DNA from: Puia sp963703355
GTDB taxonomy: Bacteria; Bacteroidota; Bacteroidia; Chitinophagales; Chitinophagaceae
NCBI GenBank assembly: GCA_963703355.1
Contig: OY969813.1
Location: 186,001-250,000, forward strand
Length of the DNA stretch: 64,000 nt
Direction: 5' to 3'
The translations under genes were made by a program, and so were the position numbers. Position 1 is the stretch's first letter, and the number at the start of each line of letters is the position of its first letter. The notes beneath the pieces were generated by a model that did not search any database, was not told where the DNA came from, and saw only the letters and a list, made by a program, of their open reading frames with translations. Of this stretch, positions 51,088 to 60,364 are shown piece by piece.

Positions 51088-51705
51088 ATGTTTAAGAAAG
51101 CTAAAGCAATCGATTCTGCGTTTCAATTGGTTCGAGCATTTTGTACCATTTTGATATTGGCTTGTCTGGGTATAACGATCATGGCACTTCAGATGAGTTA
51201 TCGGATGGTGGATAAGGCGTCATCCCGAATATTTTTACTCGCCAACGGAAAAGTATTGGAAGCCTATGCAGGTGACCGGAAAGACAATATAGAAGTAGAA
51301 GCCCGGGATCATATCAAGGAATTTCATCATGATTTCTTTTCCCTTGATCCGGACGACAAAGTTATTTCGGCCAATATCTCAAAAGCACTTTACCTCGCAG
51401 ATCGTTCAGCAAAAAAGCAGTATGACAATCTCAAAGAGAGTGGTTACTATACCAATTTGATTACTGCTAATATTAGCCAACAAGTCGAATTTGATTCCAT
51501 TTCAGTAAACACAAAGGAATACCCATATTACTTCCACTGTGTCGCCCATGAGAAATTGATACGTACGACAAGTATTGTAACAAGAAATTTAATCACCGAA
51601 GGCTATCTACGTAATGTAGCCAGATCAGATAACAACCCTCATGGGTTTTTAATTGAGAAATGGTTGATTATTGAAAACAAAGATATTAAAACTGAAAATC
51701 GATGA
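51088..51705 (+). CDS. traK: Conjugative transposon protein TraK
   Basis: A 205-residue VirB8-like protein with a single N-terminal helix (TILILACLGITIMALQMSY). The body includes LANGKVLEAYAGDRKDNIEVEARDHI and FHHDFFSLDPDDK, classical TraK. The end NPHGFLIEKWLIIENKD is also typical. Overlaps the next gene by ATGA. Confidence 0.93.
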   Translation: MFKKAKAIDSAFQLVRAFCTILILACLGITIMALQMSYRMVDKASSRIFLLANGKVLEAYAGDRKDNIEVEARDHIKEFHHDFFSLDPDDKVISANISKALYLADRSAKKQYDNLKESGYYTNLITANISQQVEFDSISVNTKEYPYYFHCVAHEKLIRTTSIVTRNLITEGYLRNVARSDNNPHGFLIEKWLIIENKDIKTENR

Positions 51706-52157
51706 AATTATTTAAAAAAATGAAAAAACGGGAAAGTAGATCTTGGCCCAATGCCTTTAGGTCGTTTCTAGATACCGTAAAATGTGGAGTTTGTGATTTT
51801 TTAAATTCAAGAGCAGGGCATTGGTCAGTGAAACAGCTTAAACTCTATTGGTTTTTCTTCGTTCTAGTTGGAATTGCCATTTCAATGGAAATAGTGATTC
51901 ATGCTTTGGTGAATCAGAAATCATCGGCCTATACATTCAAACCTGCAGCCATCTATTCACCTGTCATCATTCCTGCTGAACGTTCAAGGCAGGGCTTTGA
52001 AATAATATTAGGTAGAATTAAGGCATATAAAAAGACCATTGACAGTCTGGCTTATTATGACAGTTCAAAATACAAACTGCTCATTCTTCATCACCCTTAT
52101 TTACTAGACAGTATGGAAAGTTTTGAAAAACTATTATCTCAAGAACTTAAACAATGA
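51702..52157 (+). CDS. TraL-position membrane protein
   Basis: A 151-residue protein with one transmembrane helix (LKLYWFFFVLVGIAISMEIVI) and a helical soluble tail. Its place between TraK and TraM corresponds to traL in CTnDOT-type operons, but it is longer than usual and sequence evidence alone would not name it. Overlapping ATGA starts on both sides. Confidence 0.65.
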   Translation: MKLFKKMKKRESRSWPNAFRSFLDTVKCGVCDFLNSRAGHWSVKQLKLYWFFFVLVGIAISMEIVIHALVNQKSSAYTFKPAAIYSPVIIPAERSRQGFEIILGRIKAYKKTIDSLAYYDSSKYKLLILHHPYLLDSMESFEKLLSQELKQ

Positions 52158-53335
52158 TTATGGATACCATGCAATACTCAGCTGTTTTTTTGAAAAAACG
52201 AAAATTCCTGATGGTTTTGCCATTACTGGTCTTGCCCTTTGTTTTTGCTTTATTCTTTCTTTTTGGTGGAGGAAAAGGTCAGATAACAAATGGGATGAAT
52301 GAAAAATCGAATGGAGTAAATACCCAATTACCGGATGCTCATTTTAACAAGCGTAAAGAAGCTGATAAAATGAGTTTATATGAATCATCGAACCAGGATT
52401 CGGCTAAATGGCGAGAGGCGGTAAAGAATGATCCCAACCGGATAGATTCAGGAAAGTTGGAAGCAATGTCGTTTGAACAATTTCAAGCTCTTCACGATAC
52501 TTTAAATAAGGTATCTCCAAGTTTTCTGAATAAGGAAATGGGAGCACCAAATTTGTCTACATCAAAAATAAGATCAGGTTCTCCGGAAAAGGAGATGGTT
52601 GAAAAATTGGCTCAATTACAAAATATTATAAGCCAAAATAGGACAGACTCCGTTGAGATCAATAAAACAAAAGCCAAAAGCAAAGAAACGCTGGAAAGGC
52701 ATTTAGACTTAACGAATGAAAAGTTGTCCAACAATGAAACCACAGATCCTGACATCGTACAATTAAACAAAATGTTGGATAAGGTAATGGCCATTCAGCA
52801 TCCTGAGTTAATTTCTAATACCAATAAACAAATACAAACAAAGACTGCTTCGATCTATCAACTGGAGGCTATGACTAAGGAAAACGCTATCTCGGTCATA
52901 ATTCCGGAAAGTCAAACCATTGTTTCCGGTTCGACTGTCCGTTTGCAACTAAATGAGCCCGCCATGATTGCAGGAATCGAAGTTCCAGCTTTTCAGTATG
53001 TATATGGTACGGCTATGCTTAGTAACGAAAGGTTAAAGGTTCAGGTCCGGTCTATCAGGGTTGGGAACAATATCCTCCCAGTTGATTTAAGCATTTATGA
53101 CCTGGACGGTATGGAAGGATTATTCGTGCCAGGAAGCATTAGCCGGGATGTATCAAAACAATCGATCGATCAGGGAATGGGTGGAATCGGTTTGGCAAAT
53201 CTGGACCCATCAATTGGGGCTCAGGCCGCAAGTGCCGGAATACAGGTTGCGAAGACGTTGATCAGTCGAAAAGTAAAATTGATTCAAGTCACCATTCCCA
53301 TAGAATATCAGGCTCTTTTAAAAAATGAACGTTGA
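52154..53335 (+). CDS. traM: Conjugative transposon protein TraM
   Basis: A 393-residue VirB10-like protein. One N-terminal helix (MVLPLLVLPFVFALFFLFGGG), a long polar linker, and a C-terminal domain with IPESQTIVSGSTVRLQL, IAGIEVPAFQYVYGTAML, VDLSIYDLDGMEGLFVPGS, all TraM signatures. It spans the periplasm and links the membranes. Confidence 0.93.
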   Translation: MIMDTMQYSAVFLKKRKFLMVLPLLVLPFVFALFFLFGGGKGQITNGMNEKSNGVNTQLPDAHFNKRKEADKMSLYESSNQDSAKWREAVKNDPNRIDSGKLEAMSFEQFQALHDTLNKVSPSFLNKEMGAPNLSTSKIRSGSPEKEMVEKLAQLQNIISQNRTDSVEINKTKAKSKETLERHLDLTNEKLSNNETTDPDIVQLNKMLDKVMAIQHPELISNTNKQIQTKTASIYQLEAMTKENAISVIIPESQTIVSGSTVRLQLNEPAMIAGIEVPAFQYVYGTAMLSNERLKVQVRSIRVGNNILPVDLSIYDLDGMEGLFVPGSISRDVSKQSIDQGMGGIGLANLDPSIGAQAASAGIQVAKTLISRKVKLIQVTIPIEYQALLKNER

Positions 53336-53358
53336 AGGTAAATTCAAATGTAAACGCC

Positions 53359-53817
53359 ATGAAAAAAATAATTACCATATTCTTTATTTTATCATCAATA
53401 AGAGGTTTTAGTCAAAAAAGATCAACAATGGATCAGGTTAAGCTAGTCCTGAAGGAGGTCATCATTGATCATGATACGCTTGTATTTCATCTAATAATTA
53501 AAAATCATTCACTCTTAAGTTATACGCCCTCATACGTCCGTTTTTTGGTGCGTGACCGGCATGTTGCGGCAAGAACGGCGACCCAGGAACATGAAATATA
53601 TCCTTTAGTAAAACGGCGATTAGTTCCTCTTTTGGCTAAGAGCAATATGGAATTAAACTATGAACTGTTTCATTTTACCATACCGAAAACACAAGAACTG
53701 GTCATTGCTATGAAGGAGAAAAATGGAAGCCGCGATCTAATGTTACATATAAAAGGCAGCAGACTATTTAAAATGATTAAAGAACAGACAACAGACATTT
53801 CTAATTTATCACAATAA
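53359..53817 (+). CDS. Short TraN-like (DUF4138-related) protein
   Basis: A 152-residue exported protein (signal MKKIITIFFILSSIRGFSQ). LVFHLIIKNHSLLSYTPSYVRFLVRDR resembles the C-terminal half of TraN/DUF4138, a VirB9-like outer-membrane core subunit. Normal TraN proteins are about twice this length, so the N-terminal domain is missing. ATG at 53359 is preferred over an upstream TTG that overlaps traM. Confidence 0.7.
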   Translation: MKKIITIFFILSSIRGFSQKRSTMDQVKLVLKEVIIDHDTLVFHLIIKNHSLLSYTPSYVRFLVRDRHVAARTATQEHEIYPLVKRRLVPLLAKSNMELNYELFHFTIPKTQELVIAMKEKNGSRDLMLHIKGSRLFKMIKEQTTDISNLSQ

Positions 53818-53829
53818 ATATTATTTTTT

Positions 53830-54642
53830 ATGAATGAGCAAAATTTGGACTATTTAAGCCGGCAAATAAAATTTACCGGATTTGGAGAAGATCATGATAA
53901 AGAGTTAAAGGCCAAGATGGAGTCAAATGCTCCAAACTTTGTCATCCTCCATCAACAGGAATTTGGAAAGGATAGTATCGCTGCGACCCTTCACTTCAGA
54001 AAATCTGAGCAAAGTGATTTATATTTTTTCAACAAATATGATTTACTTCTGAAAAATGCAAATCAGCCGGATCTTGTAAAACAGGCTTTTTACATTAACC
54101 CCAAAGATGACAATGTCACGTTAAAGGAGGGCTATAATTTGTTAAATGGACGGGCCATTCAAAAGGAACATCAGCCCAAAGAAGGCCAAAAGTATGATGC
54201 CTGGTTTCAATTGGATTTTAAAGAGATGGACAAAAATGGCCAGTTCAAAATGAAGCAATACCATCCAAATTATGGGTTTGACCTGGAAGCCAGCTTGCAC
54301 AAGTTGCCCATTCAGGAAATGTCTACCAATGAAGGCATGAAGCGGTTATTAGAGTCTCTGGAAAGAGGAAATCGCCAACAGGTCACTCTGGGTGAGCCAG
54401 GAAAGGAACAAAAGGTATATCTGGAAGCATCCCCGCAATTCAAGTCGGTTAACGTTTATGATTCTTCGATGAAGAGAGTAATGGCCAATGATATTAAACC
54501 CAAAGGAGAGGAATTGGGTAATAAAAATGAGCTCATTCCCGAATCGTCCCAGTCCAACTCGCAGAAAAATAAGAAACCGGCCGGTGAGGCCATAAACGAA
54601 GAAGAAATAAAGCCAAAAAAACAGCGGAGCAAAAAATTGTAG
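53830..54642 (+). CDS. Conserved ICE protein (DUF-type, hypothetical)
   Basis: A 270-residue soluble protein. MNEQNLDYLSRQIKFTGFG, LYFFNKYDLLLK, GYNLLNGRAIQKE and the Tyr/Phe-rich KMKQYHPNYGFDLEA block are familiar from hypothetical proteins encoded in Bacteroidota ICEs. The last 60 residues are Lys/Glu-rich and disordered. Function unknown. Confidence 0.7.
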   Translation: MNEQNLDYLSRQIKFTGFGEDHDKELKAKMESNAPNFVILHQQEFGKDSIAATLHFRKSEQSDLYFFNKYDLLLKNANQPDLVKQAFYINPKDDNVTLKEGYNLLNGRAIQKEHQPKEGQKYDAWFQLDFKEMDKNGQFKMKQYHPNYGFDLEASLHKLPIQEMSTNEGMKRLLESLERGNRQQVTLGEPGKEQKVYLEASPQFKSVNVYDSSMKRVMANDIKPKGEELGNKNELIPESSQSNSQKNKKPAGEAINEEEIKPKKQRSKKL

Positions 54643-54644
54643 AG

Positions 54645-54917
54645 ATGTTGGCAGAGTTTATGAAAAGGGTGGAACAGGATCCTCGCATTATGACCGCACA
54701 CATAAGTATATATTTAAGCTTATGGACATTATGTGAATCAAGGGGAAGTGCTAAGAAGGTTTTGTTCTTCAGTCGCGAGGTTAAATCCATGTGCAAAATA
54801 TCTAGTTATAGAACATTCTGCCAGCGCCTCAAAGAATTGCACTCATTTCATTACATAAACTATGAACCCTCTTTTAACCCCTTTGAAGGGAGTCGGGTCA
54901 CTTTTTTAATAGGGTAA
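54645..54917 (+). CDS. Small HTH-like ICE regulator
   Basis: A 90-residue protein: QDPRIMTAHISIYLSLW, FFSREVKSMCKISSYRTF as a probable helix-turn-helix, LKELHSFHYINYEPSFNPF. Three bases after the previous gene. A truncated relative exists at 27614. Likely a DNA-binding regulator; it closes the plus-strand tra operon. Confidence 0.7.
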   Translation: MLAEFMKRVEQDPRIMTAHISIYLSLWTLCESRGSAKKVLFFSREVKSMCKISSYRTFCQRLKELHSFHYINYEPSFNPFEGSRVTFLIG

Positions 54918-54924
54918 AAGGGAA

Positions 54925-54943
54925 AAGGGCTAAAATAGCCCTT
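54925..54943. terminator. Terminator between the tra operon and radC
   Basis: AAGGGCTA (54925-54932) pairs with TAGCCCTT (54936-54943) with a three-base loop. The stem covers the radC stop codon, and a short T-rich tail follows on the minus strand. It separates convergent genes. Confidence 0.5.
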
Positions 54944-55400
54944 CATCAGCCAAAGAAAAGTAACCTTCACTGGAAATAATGACATGATCCAGTACGGTTA
55001 TATCCAACAATTTTCCGGCAGCCTTGATTTTTGCAGTTAGGTCTTCATCAGCCTTGCTTGGTTTAAGGTTGCCTGAGGGGTGATTATGGGAAAGAATAAT
55101 GTGGCAGGCACCCCTTTTTAGCGCGGCGGTGAAGATTAACTTAGGGTCCATGACGGTTCCAGTGATTCCACCTTTAGAAAGGGAATAAAGACCAAGAACT
55201 CGATTGGCCTGGTTGAGTAGGATAATTTTACCTTCCTCAAAAAGTTCGATGGTGTCTTTATCCCAATTGTCCAGGAGCAATTTATAGACATCCTGAGAAC
55301 TTGAAATTACCGGTCTTTCTGAAGCTTTAATGGAAGTCTTGTAAACAAGCCCGATTTCTTCCACCTTGTTCCAATTCTGTTTTGTTGTTTTCTTTTCCAT
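54930..55400 (-). CDS. RadC-family JAB/MPN protein
   Basis: A 156-residue single-domain RadC-like protein. The JAMM metal motif is H105-N-H107-P-S-G with a later Asp118 (KPSKADEDLT). The helix-hairpin-helix of long RadC proteins is missing, which is the usual form on mobile elements. Cellular role uncertain. It lies between the tra operon and rteC, opposite in strand. Confidence 0.92.
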   Translation of the reverse strand: MEKKTTKQNWNKVEEIGLVYKTSIKASERPVISSSQDVYKLLLDNWDKDTIELFEEGKIILLNQANRVLGLYSLSKGGITGTVMDPKLIFTAALKRGACHIILSHNHPSGNLKPSKADEDLTAKIKAAGKLLDITVLDHVIISSEGYFSLADEGLF

Positions 55401-55597
55401 AACCTTTCATTTTTAGTTTTAAAAATCAATTATGGAATGGATGGCAGGCTTTGCACAAGCAAGTCCAAGATCGCAGGCGGAATAAAAGAGGGCTTTTGTG
55501 GGCAGGCCTGTGTTTATGCCGAACGAATTGGACGCCCCGCAGTGTCAAAGCCTAAATTTTGGAATAATAGATGTTAAACGACGAGAGAATACTTGAA
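55401..55597. other. GC-richer intergenic segment between radC and rteC
   Basis: No frame longer than about 25 codons has coding character. The stretch 55440-55540 is noticeably richer in G+C than its surroundings and contains related AGGC words (GCAGGC, GGCAGGCC). It may hold a small RNA or regulator, which cannot be decided here. Confidence 0.3.
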
Positions 55598-56458
55598 TTA
55601 TTTTTCATCCATGTTATCCATTTTTTGAATAACCTGTTCTTTGAGGTGATCAAGTAGGGAGGTGCGGCTTTTTTTTCGAAGTCTTATTTCGTTGAAAACA
55701 TGGTAATAGTTGCCGATTTCAAACTGAAACAGGTCTTGTAAAATATCCGCCAGTTCTTTTATTCCAATTTTCCCATCATTGAATACGCCTCCTGATTGTA
55801 GCGCATAAATGAATTCTACCAAACCTGCTCGGGACCCTGTCCATTTTAGTTTTGATGGCTCTTTTTCAAAAACTTCGGAAATGGTTTTTGGCTTCGACAG
55901 GATCTGATGAATATATTGTTCAAGTAAGTCATTGGCATAAATTTCACTAACTAATCGATCTTTCCCTGTAGTGAATTTTGGATTTAGATCAATCGAATCG
56001 GTTGCCTCTTCAAAATGACGGCTGGATCGTAAAAAATAAAGTTTATCCATATATTCATAGTTTCCTCTCAGGTATTCATACATTAACGTATGGAGCTCAA
56101 AAAACGATCTCAGAGATTTTAACTTTCTGTGATAATATTTTTGAAGAATTAATTCTCCGCCTACTGGTTTATGCAGGCAAAGTGAGAGAATATTTTTCCA
56201 ATAGATCAAAGTACTGCAAAACAAGGGTTTCACATTCTTAAAAAACGATATTTCTTCTTTCTCATTTTTAAAACTATTTTCTGTTATAAGTTCACGTAAT
56301 CCCGCGAGAATGTTTTGTGTAGAAGATATGTTTTGTTCTACAACTTCAAGTTTGAAATCTTCTTTGGTTGATCTCGGGAGTAGGGGTAAGCTTTGGTAAA
56401 GTGAAATTACCGGCGCCCTCAAATCTGATTCCCATTCGCTCAAGGTGTATGCCTTCAT
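55598..56458 (-). CDS. rteC: RteC-family ICE regulator
   Basis: A 286-residue protein. The C-terminal KLKWTGSRAGLVEFIYALQSGGVFNDGKIGIKELA region is characteristic of RteC (key residues KW, EFIYAL, GKIGIKELA), and the DLFQFEIGNYYHVFNEIRLRK helix matches the family. In CTnDOT, RteC activates the excision operon. The start is put at the ATG at 56458; a TTG at 56476 would add six residues. Located downstream of the tra and radC genes as usual. Confidence 0.88.
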   Translation of the reverse strand: MKAYTLSEWESDLRAPVISLYQSLPLLPRSTKEDFKLEVVEQNISSTQNILAGLRELITENSFKNEKEEISFFKNVKPLFCSTLIYWKNILSLCLHKPVGGELILQKYYHRKLKSLRSFFELHTLMYEYLRGNYEYMDKLYFLRSSRHFEEATDSIDLNPKFTTGKDRLVSEIYANDLLEQYIHQILSKPKTISEVFEKEPSKLKWTGSRAGLVEFIYALQSGGVFNDGKIGIKELADILQDLFQFEIGNYYHVFNEIRLRKKSRTSLLDHLKEQVIQKMDNMDEK

Positions 56459-56676
56459 ATCCGCAAGATTTGACAAGATTTAATATAATATTTCTCTCAT
56501 AAAAGCTTTTTTGAAAAATAAGGATATTATGATTAGCAGGTTACAACAATGCCACTTTCGTTGTATCTATCAAGAGTAATAATAGCGGCGAGTTGCATTT
56601 AAAATTAAAACTCGGCAAGACTTAAAATGTTATGAAAAAATAAGAAATAAGGGTATAGGTTGTCGGCAAATAAAAA

Positions 56677-56699
56677 ATGCTGCCCGGAAAGGCAGCATT
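56677..56699. terminator. Strong bidirectional terminator
   Basis: AATGCTGCC (56677-56685) pairs perfectly with GGCAGCATT (56691-56699) around a five-base loop, with A and T runs on either side. It ends the transcript of the gene at 56724. The rest of 56459-56723 is empty. Confidence 0.85.
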
Positions 56700-56723
56700 A
56701 AAAAAGTTGATGAGATTGGGTAT

Positions 56724-57269
56724 CTAAAGCATATCAAACGTTAGGAAATAGTAATAGCCTGATTGATTTATGACAACCCAGGACATTAATTTGCCTGTCT
56801 TTTGATCAAAAAGTAAAGAGCCTAACGGTATCGAGGGGTTTGACTTATCAAAATATGCCAGACTATTAGGCGCATCCTTTTTAAGTTCTTTTTCAAATGG
56901 CTGGTAATATGTTGCGTTAGATTTAAAATCTTGTACTGGTTTTACTTGAATATTCTCATAACCTACCGAATCGACAAAGTGTTTGAGTACCTTAATTAAT
57001 GTGTCAACAGAATGCAGGCGTTTTTCTTTTTGAACCTGAGATGCATTTTCCAGTGCATAGTCAAAATAAATGTAGTTTTCAAGGCTATCCCGTCTAATAG
57101 ACGATTCCGAAGTATTGGTCAAATATTTACTGAGATTGGTTATTGTATTTTGATACCTAACATCGTTAGAAGTCCAGTTCTTGGGCTGCGCTATTGATTT
57201 ATTTACGGCGAGTAAAAGACACGCGGCAAGTATATAAGCTATATTTTTTAGTATCGAGTTCTTTTTCAT
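56724..57269 (-). CDS. Small exported protein, possible partner of the upstream lipoprotein
   Basis: A 181-residue protein with a signal peptide (NIAYILAACLLLAVNKSIAQ), followed by a helical Asn/Tyr-rich body and a beta-rich C-terminal LGSLLFDQKTGKLMSWVVINQ. The ATG at 57269 is chosen because it starts the signal peptide; 23 extra residues are possible upstream but unlikely. It begins 10 bases after the stop of the lipoprotein gene, so both are one transcript. Function unknown. Confidence 0.6.
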   Translation of the reverse strand: MKKNSILKNIAYILAACLLLAVNKSIAQPKNWTSNDVRYQNTITNLSKYLTNTSESSIRRDSLENYIYFDYALENASQVQKEKRLHSVDTLIKVLKHFVDSVGYENIQVKPVQDFKSNATYYQPFEKELKKDAPNSLAYFDKSNPSIPLGSLLFDQKTGKLMSWVVINQSGYYYFLTFDML

Positions 57270-57279
57270 ATAATGTAAT

Positions 57280-58698
57280 TTATGGACAGGTGCCGTTGTT
57301 AGCAGGTGCATCTGTACTGGAAAGATTTTTTTGGGCATTAGAACTAACCGGCATATTTCTTATATCTTCTCCCAGATCACCGGGATCATCGCCTCCCCCA
57401 AAAGGCCATGATCCTTGTTTAGTGCTGATGTTAATACCCCCTGCAGACAAAGCGGACAAAGCCCATGTTGTACAGTTATTTGTATTTAGATCATAGTTGA
57501 CGCTATTTCCACTAGAAAAGGCGTTTAAAATATTCATGAATTGGGTTCCTGTGGTTGTATAAGTAAGTGATACATTATAGATATGTCCCTGGTCATTATT
57601 AAGGCTTCCAAATGCTCGTGGTTCTCCAGGCGTAACGATTCCATTAGGATAAAACCCCATTGATCTAGTAGTAACAACCCCACCAGCATTTTGTTGAAAC
57701 GTCAAAAATGTATGCCCAACATTGACCCCACTCATGCCTGATGAATAGGAATCCCTTTCTCCTAAAATGGGTTGGGCAACGCATAAAGTGACGGTATATG
57801 TGGCATTTAAAGCACCATTGAAACACTTGATGTAATCTTTTACATCCGTGATGGGATCATTTCCTGTTTCAACCGTCAACGCATTTGAAGCAGAGACTTT
57901 AGATGACGCGCTACCACCACCACCACCGCCAATATTTCCATAATCACCACCGGCAAGGCCACCACCTCCTCCGCCGCCGCCATCGTCAATAAAACTATAG
58001 CTGGATCCAAGATATTCATAAGAATATGATCCACCGCCAGGATCTGTAACCACATAGGTATACGTTACCATATAATAATCGGTCTCTATGGCCATGAACA
58101 TGTTGACAGCTACTTTGCTTGGAATTACGGAATTCGTTGAAGTTTTTCCGGCTGAAACATCAGTCACCAATTTTTTAATTTTATTTCCTTCGTATTTATA
58201 TTCATTAATAAAGTTTCCACCCCAGTCTTCCACTTTTACGATCCCCGAATAGCCTGAGTTTTTGAATTGAGCACTGTCGGGATACATGTTAACTACTTCT
58301 ACATGGTATTGACCAGAGCGATCCTTGTAAATTACAAGTTTACTTGAGACGTCCATGTCATACAAATGGGTACTGTCCAGGTTGGATCTGAAAAGAGATT
58401 TTTGAGAGTATTTGAGCGGTATAACAACGGCAGGCCCGGTTGACAACGTGGTCAGATAGGCTTGATTCCAAACCGGAGATTTTGAAAGTGAATGAGAACT
58501 ATTAACTGATTCAGTCTGAACTGCGCCGGGATTAGATTTTTGAATAGTTGACTCGAAATATCCCTTAGCTTCGAGAACAGCAGTTGGCGGGATTTCATTT
58601 GAATTATCGTTGGTAACATCCGTCTTTTTACAACTTCCGATCAGAAGTGAGATCATTAAAGTTGGCAGGATCCACTGTAAGTGTAATTTCCTTTTCAT
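57280..58698 (-). CDS. Surface lipoprotein with papain-fold-like C-terminus
   Basis: A 472-residue lipoprotein (signal ending LIGSC). The middle has two Gly runs (about residues 235-260) forming a flexible linker. The C-terminal about 170 residues contain GVNVGHTFLTF and, later, YDLNTNNCTTWALSALSAGG. The His-then-Asn-Cys order is what is seen in circularly permuted papain/NlpC-P60 or LRAT-like folds. It may be a secreted cysteine hydrolase, but this is inference. Followed by a small exported protein, perhaps an immunity or chaperone partner. Not a known effector family to me. Confidence 0.6.
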   Translation of the reverse strand: MKRKLHLQWILPTLMISLLIGSCKKTDVTNDNSNEIPPTAVLEAKGYFESTIQKSNPGAVQTESVNSSHSLSKSPVWNQAYLTTLSTGPAVVIPLKYSQKSLFRSNLDSTHLYDMDVSSKLVIYKDRSGQYHVEVVNMYPDSAQFKNSGYSGIVKVEDWGGNFINEYKYEGNKIKKLVTDVSAGKTSTNSVIPSKVAVNMFMAIETDYYMVTYTYVVTDPGGGSYSYEYLGSSYSFIDDGGGGGGGGLAGGDYGNIGGGGGGSASSKVSASNALTVETGNDPITDVKDYIKCFNGALNATYTVTLCVAQPILGERDSYSSGMSGVNVGHTFLTFQQNAGGVVTTRSMGFYPNGIVTPGEPRAFGSLNNDQGHIYNVSLTYTTTGTQFMNILNAFSSGNSVNYDLNTNNCTTWALSALSAGGINISTKQGSWPFGGGDDPGDLGEDIRNMPVSSNAQKNLSSTDAPANNGTCP

Positions 58699-58865
58699 AA
58701 TTAAATATTTATAGTTTAGAAATCATTTGAGTTCTTTGACCATTTCTATTCAATACAAAAAAGCCGAGATTTTAAAGCCGAATCTTACAGGTTTGGGGCT
58801 TGATTTATGTAATATTAATATGTATGACGGTGAAAAAAGTTATGAAATCATAACAAATTCTATTT

Positions 58866-59447
58866 TTATTCTTTGTATATCTTATGCCGTACTGCACTAA
58901 GCGTTACGGCAGTCAAATCCAAATAGGAAGCAATCAATTTTTGCGGAACTCGCAATAACAGTTCGGGATGATTTTGAAGAATCCACTCATAACGCTCTTC
59001 CGCCGATCTCATTTTTATGGAATAAAGCTGCTGAGTCCAAATTTTCAGATATTTAATGGTTAAGACTCTTCCGATGTAGTTAAATTCCATGAAATTATTA
59101 TAAATGTATTCGAGCTCAGAATAATCGATATAATAAATCGATGTATTTTCAAGCGCTTTTATATACTCATAACTGGGAACCTGGTCGTAAAAACTATCTA
59201 CAGATACAATGACGTCCCCTTCTTGCAAAAACCAGCTGGACACCTCTGTATCATCTTTCAAATAAAAGGCATGCATCAGGCCAGAAATGATAAATGAAAT
59301 TTCCTTATTTATTTGCCCTGCTTTTAAGAGAAATTCCTTTTTTCTTATTTCTCGATGTTTAACAACAGAAAGCAAATGAGTTTCCAGCTCTGGGGAAAGT
59401 TTATGAATAGAATTTAGATAAAATAGAAGCTGCTCCACAAAATTCAA
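58866..59447 (-). CDS. Crp/Fnr-family transcriptional regulator
   Basis: A 193-residue protein. The cyclic-nucleotide-binding-like domain spans about residues 25-120 (KKEFLLKAGQINKEISFIISG, SWFLQEGDVIVSVDSF). The C-terminal helix-turn-helix is compact (PQKLIASYLDLTAVTLSAVRHKI). Start codon is TTG at 59447, with no obvious alternative ATG. Bacteroidota members usually respond to unknown effectors. Part of the gene is repeated as a decayed copy at about 63568. Confidence 0.85.
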   Translation of the reverse strand: MNFVEQLLFYLNSIHKLSPELETHLLSVVKHREIRKKEFLLKAGQINKEISFIISGLMHAFYLKDDTEVSSWFLQEGDVIVSVDSFYDQVPSYEYIKALENTSIYYIDYSELEYIYNNFMEFNYIGRVLTIKYLKIWTQQLYSIKMRSAEERYEWILQNHPELLLRVPQKLIASYLDLTAVTLSAVRHKIYKE

Positions 59448-59623
59448 TTTTGCACGTGAGAAATCTTTGCTTCGTATTGTAGGCTGAGGGGTGGGGTTTT
59501 ATTAATCTGGATCGTAGAACGATGCCAATTGAGATTTGGACCTTGCTATACCTAAATTTAAATTTAATTTCTGAAAATCAAAAAAATAAGTCATCTAAGT
59601 AAATACCCTTAGTTGAGGTGGGT

Positions 59624-60364
59624 TTAAAGGTCAAATTCTTCCTGAGCGCGTTTCCAGTTTTTTTTGAGGATAGGATATTCAACGCAGGTTTCCCCTTTTG
59701 AAGGTTCGCCAGAGAAATGGCAATACTTTTCAGGATAATCTATGTTGGCATGTTTATTCCAGGCTTTAAAAGCATCATATGAAAGAGGTTTTTCAATGTC
59801 AAAAGGAATCATGACGCCTGTCCTTATACAAAATCCTGGAACAAAACTTGCAGTTTTCGGAGCTTTAAAATTTATGGAATTTTCTTTGGTTTCAGATTTT
59901 AATTTCGTGAAAGTAGAGTGATTGCCAGTTGGGTTTTTTACTGTTTCACTGATGTACAACAATCTTTCAGCCTCTTCCAATGTTGAAATGTAAAGATCTG
60001 GATCGATCAATTTCGAAATATGAATTCCCATTTCATTATTATTCTGCTGAGAAAACTCATATAAGTTCATGGAAGTAATGATAGCTTCGTTTTCATTAAT
60101 GTAACACTTGGCATGTAAGTTTTTATTAAAACTAATTTTAATATCAGTTTTCCCTTCCAACCATTTTTTTTCATCAGCCGGTAATTTATTTTCACGGAAT
60201 ACTATATGAATTTTTCTTTTTTGGCCAATTAAGTATTCTAGGTGTTCCTTAATTCTATCATGAAATTGCAGGTATGGACTTATAAGGATCAACCGACTTT
60301 TAGTGCCTTTCATAAGTTCTTCCAAATGATAAGAGACACCTGTCGTATTTAGAAATTTTGCCAT
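59624..60364 (-). CDS. PLD-family protein with one HKD motif and a zinc-ribbon-like tail
   Basis: A 246-residue protein. H84-A-K86 followed by EAIITSMN (about 93-100) is one HKD motif, so a dimer would be needed for activity. Near the C-terminus C179-IRTG and C215-HFSGE look like a degenerate zinc ribbon (two of four Cys kept). Such proteins are nucleases or phosphodiesterases in defence islands. It is divergent from the type ISP gene at 60514, with 149 bases between the starts, and probably belongs to that system. Confidence 0.75.
   Translation of the reverse strand: MAKFLNTTGVSYHLEELMKGTKSRLILISPYLQFHDRIKEHLEYLIGQKRKIHIVFRENKLPADEKKWLEGKTDIKISFNKNLHAKCYINENEAIITSMNLYEFSQQNNNEMGIHISKLIDPDLYISTLEEAERLLYISETVKNPTGNHSTFTKLKSETKENSINFKAPKTASFVPGFCIRTGVMIPFDIEKPLSYDAFKAWNKHANIDYPEKYCHFSGEPSKGETCVEYPILKKNWKRAQEEFDL

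Noticed and set aside
57880..58000. Possible short-repeat array
   Set aside because: It is the Gly-codon run (CCACCA/CCGCC) of the lipoprotein linker, not a CRISPR or tandem repeat outside a gene.
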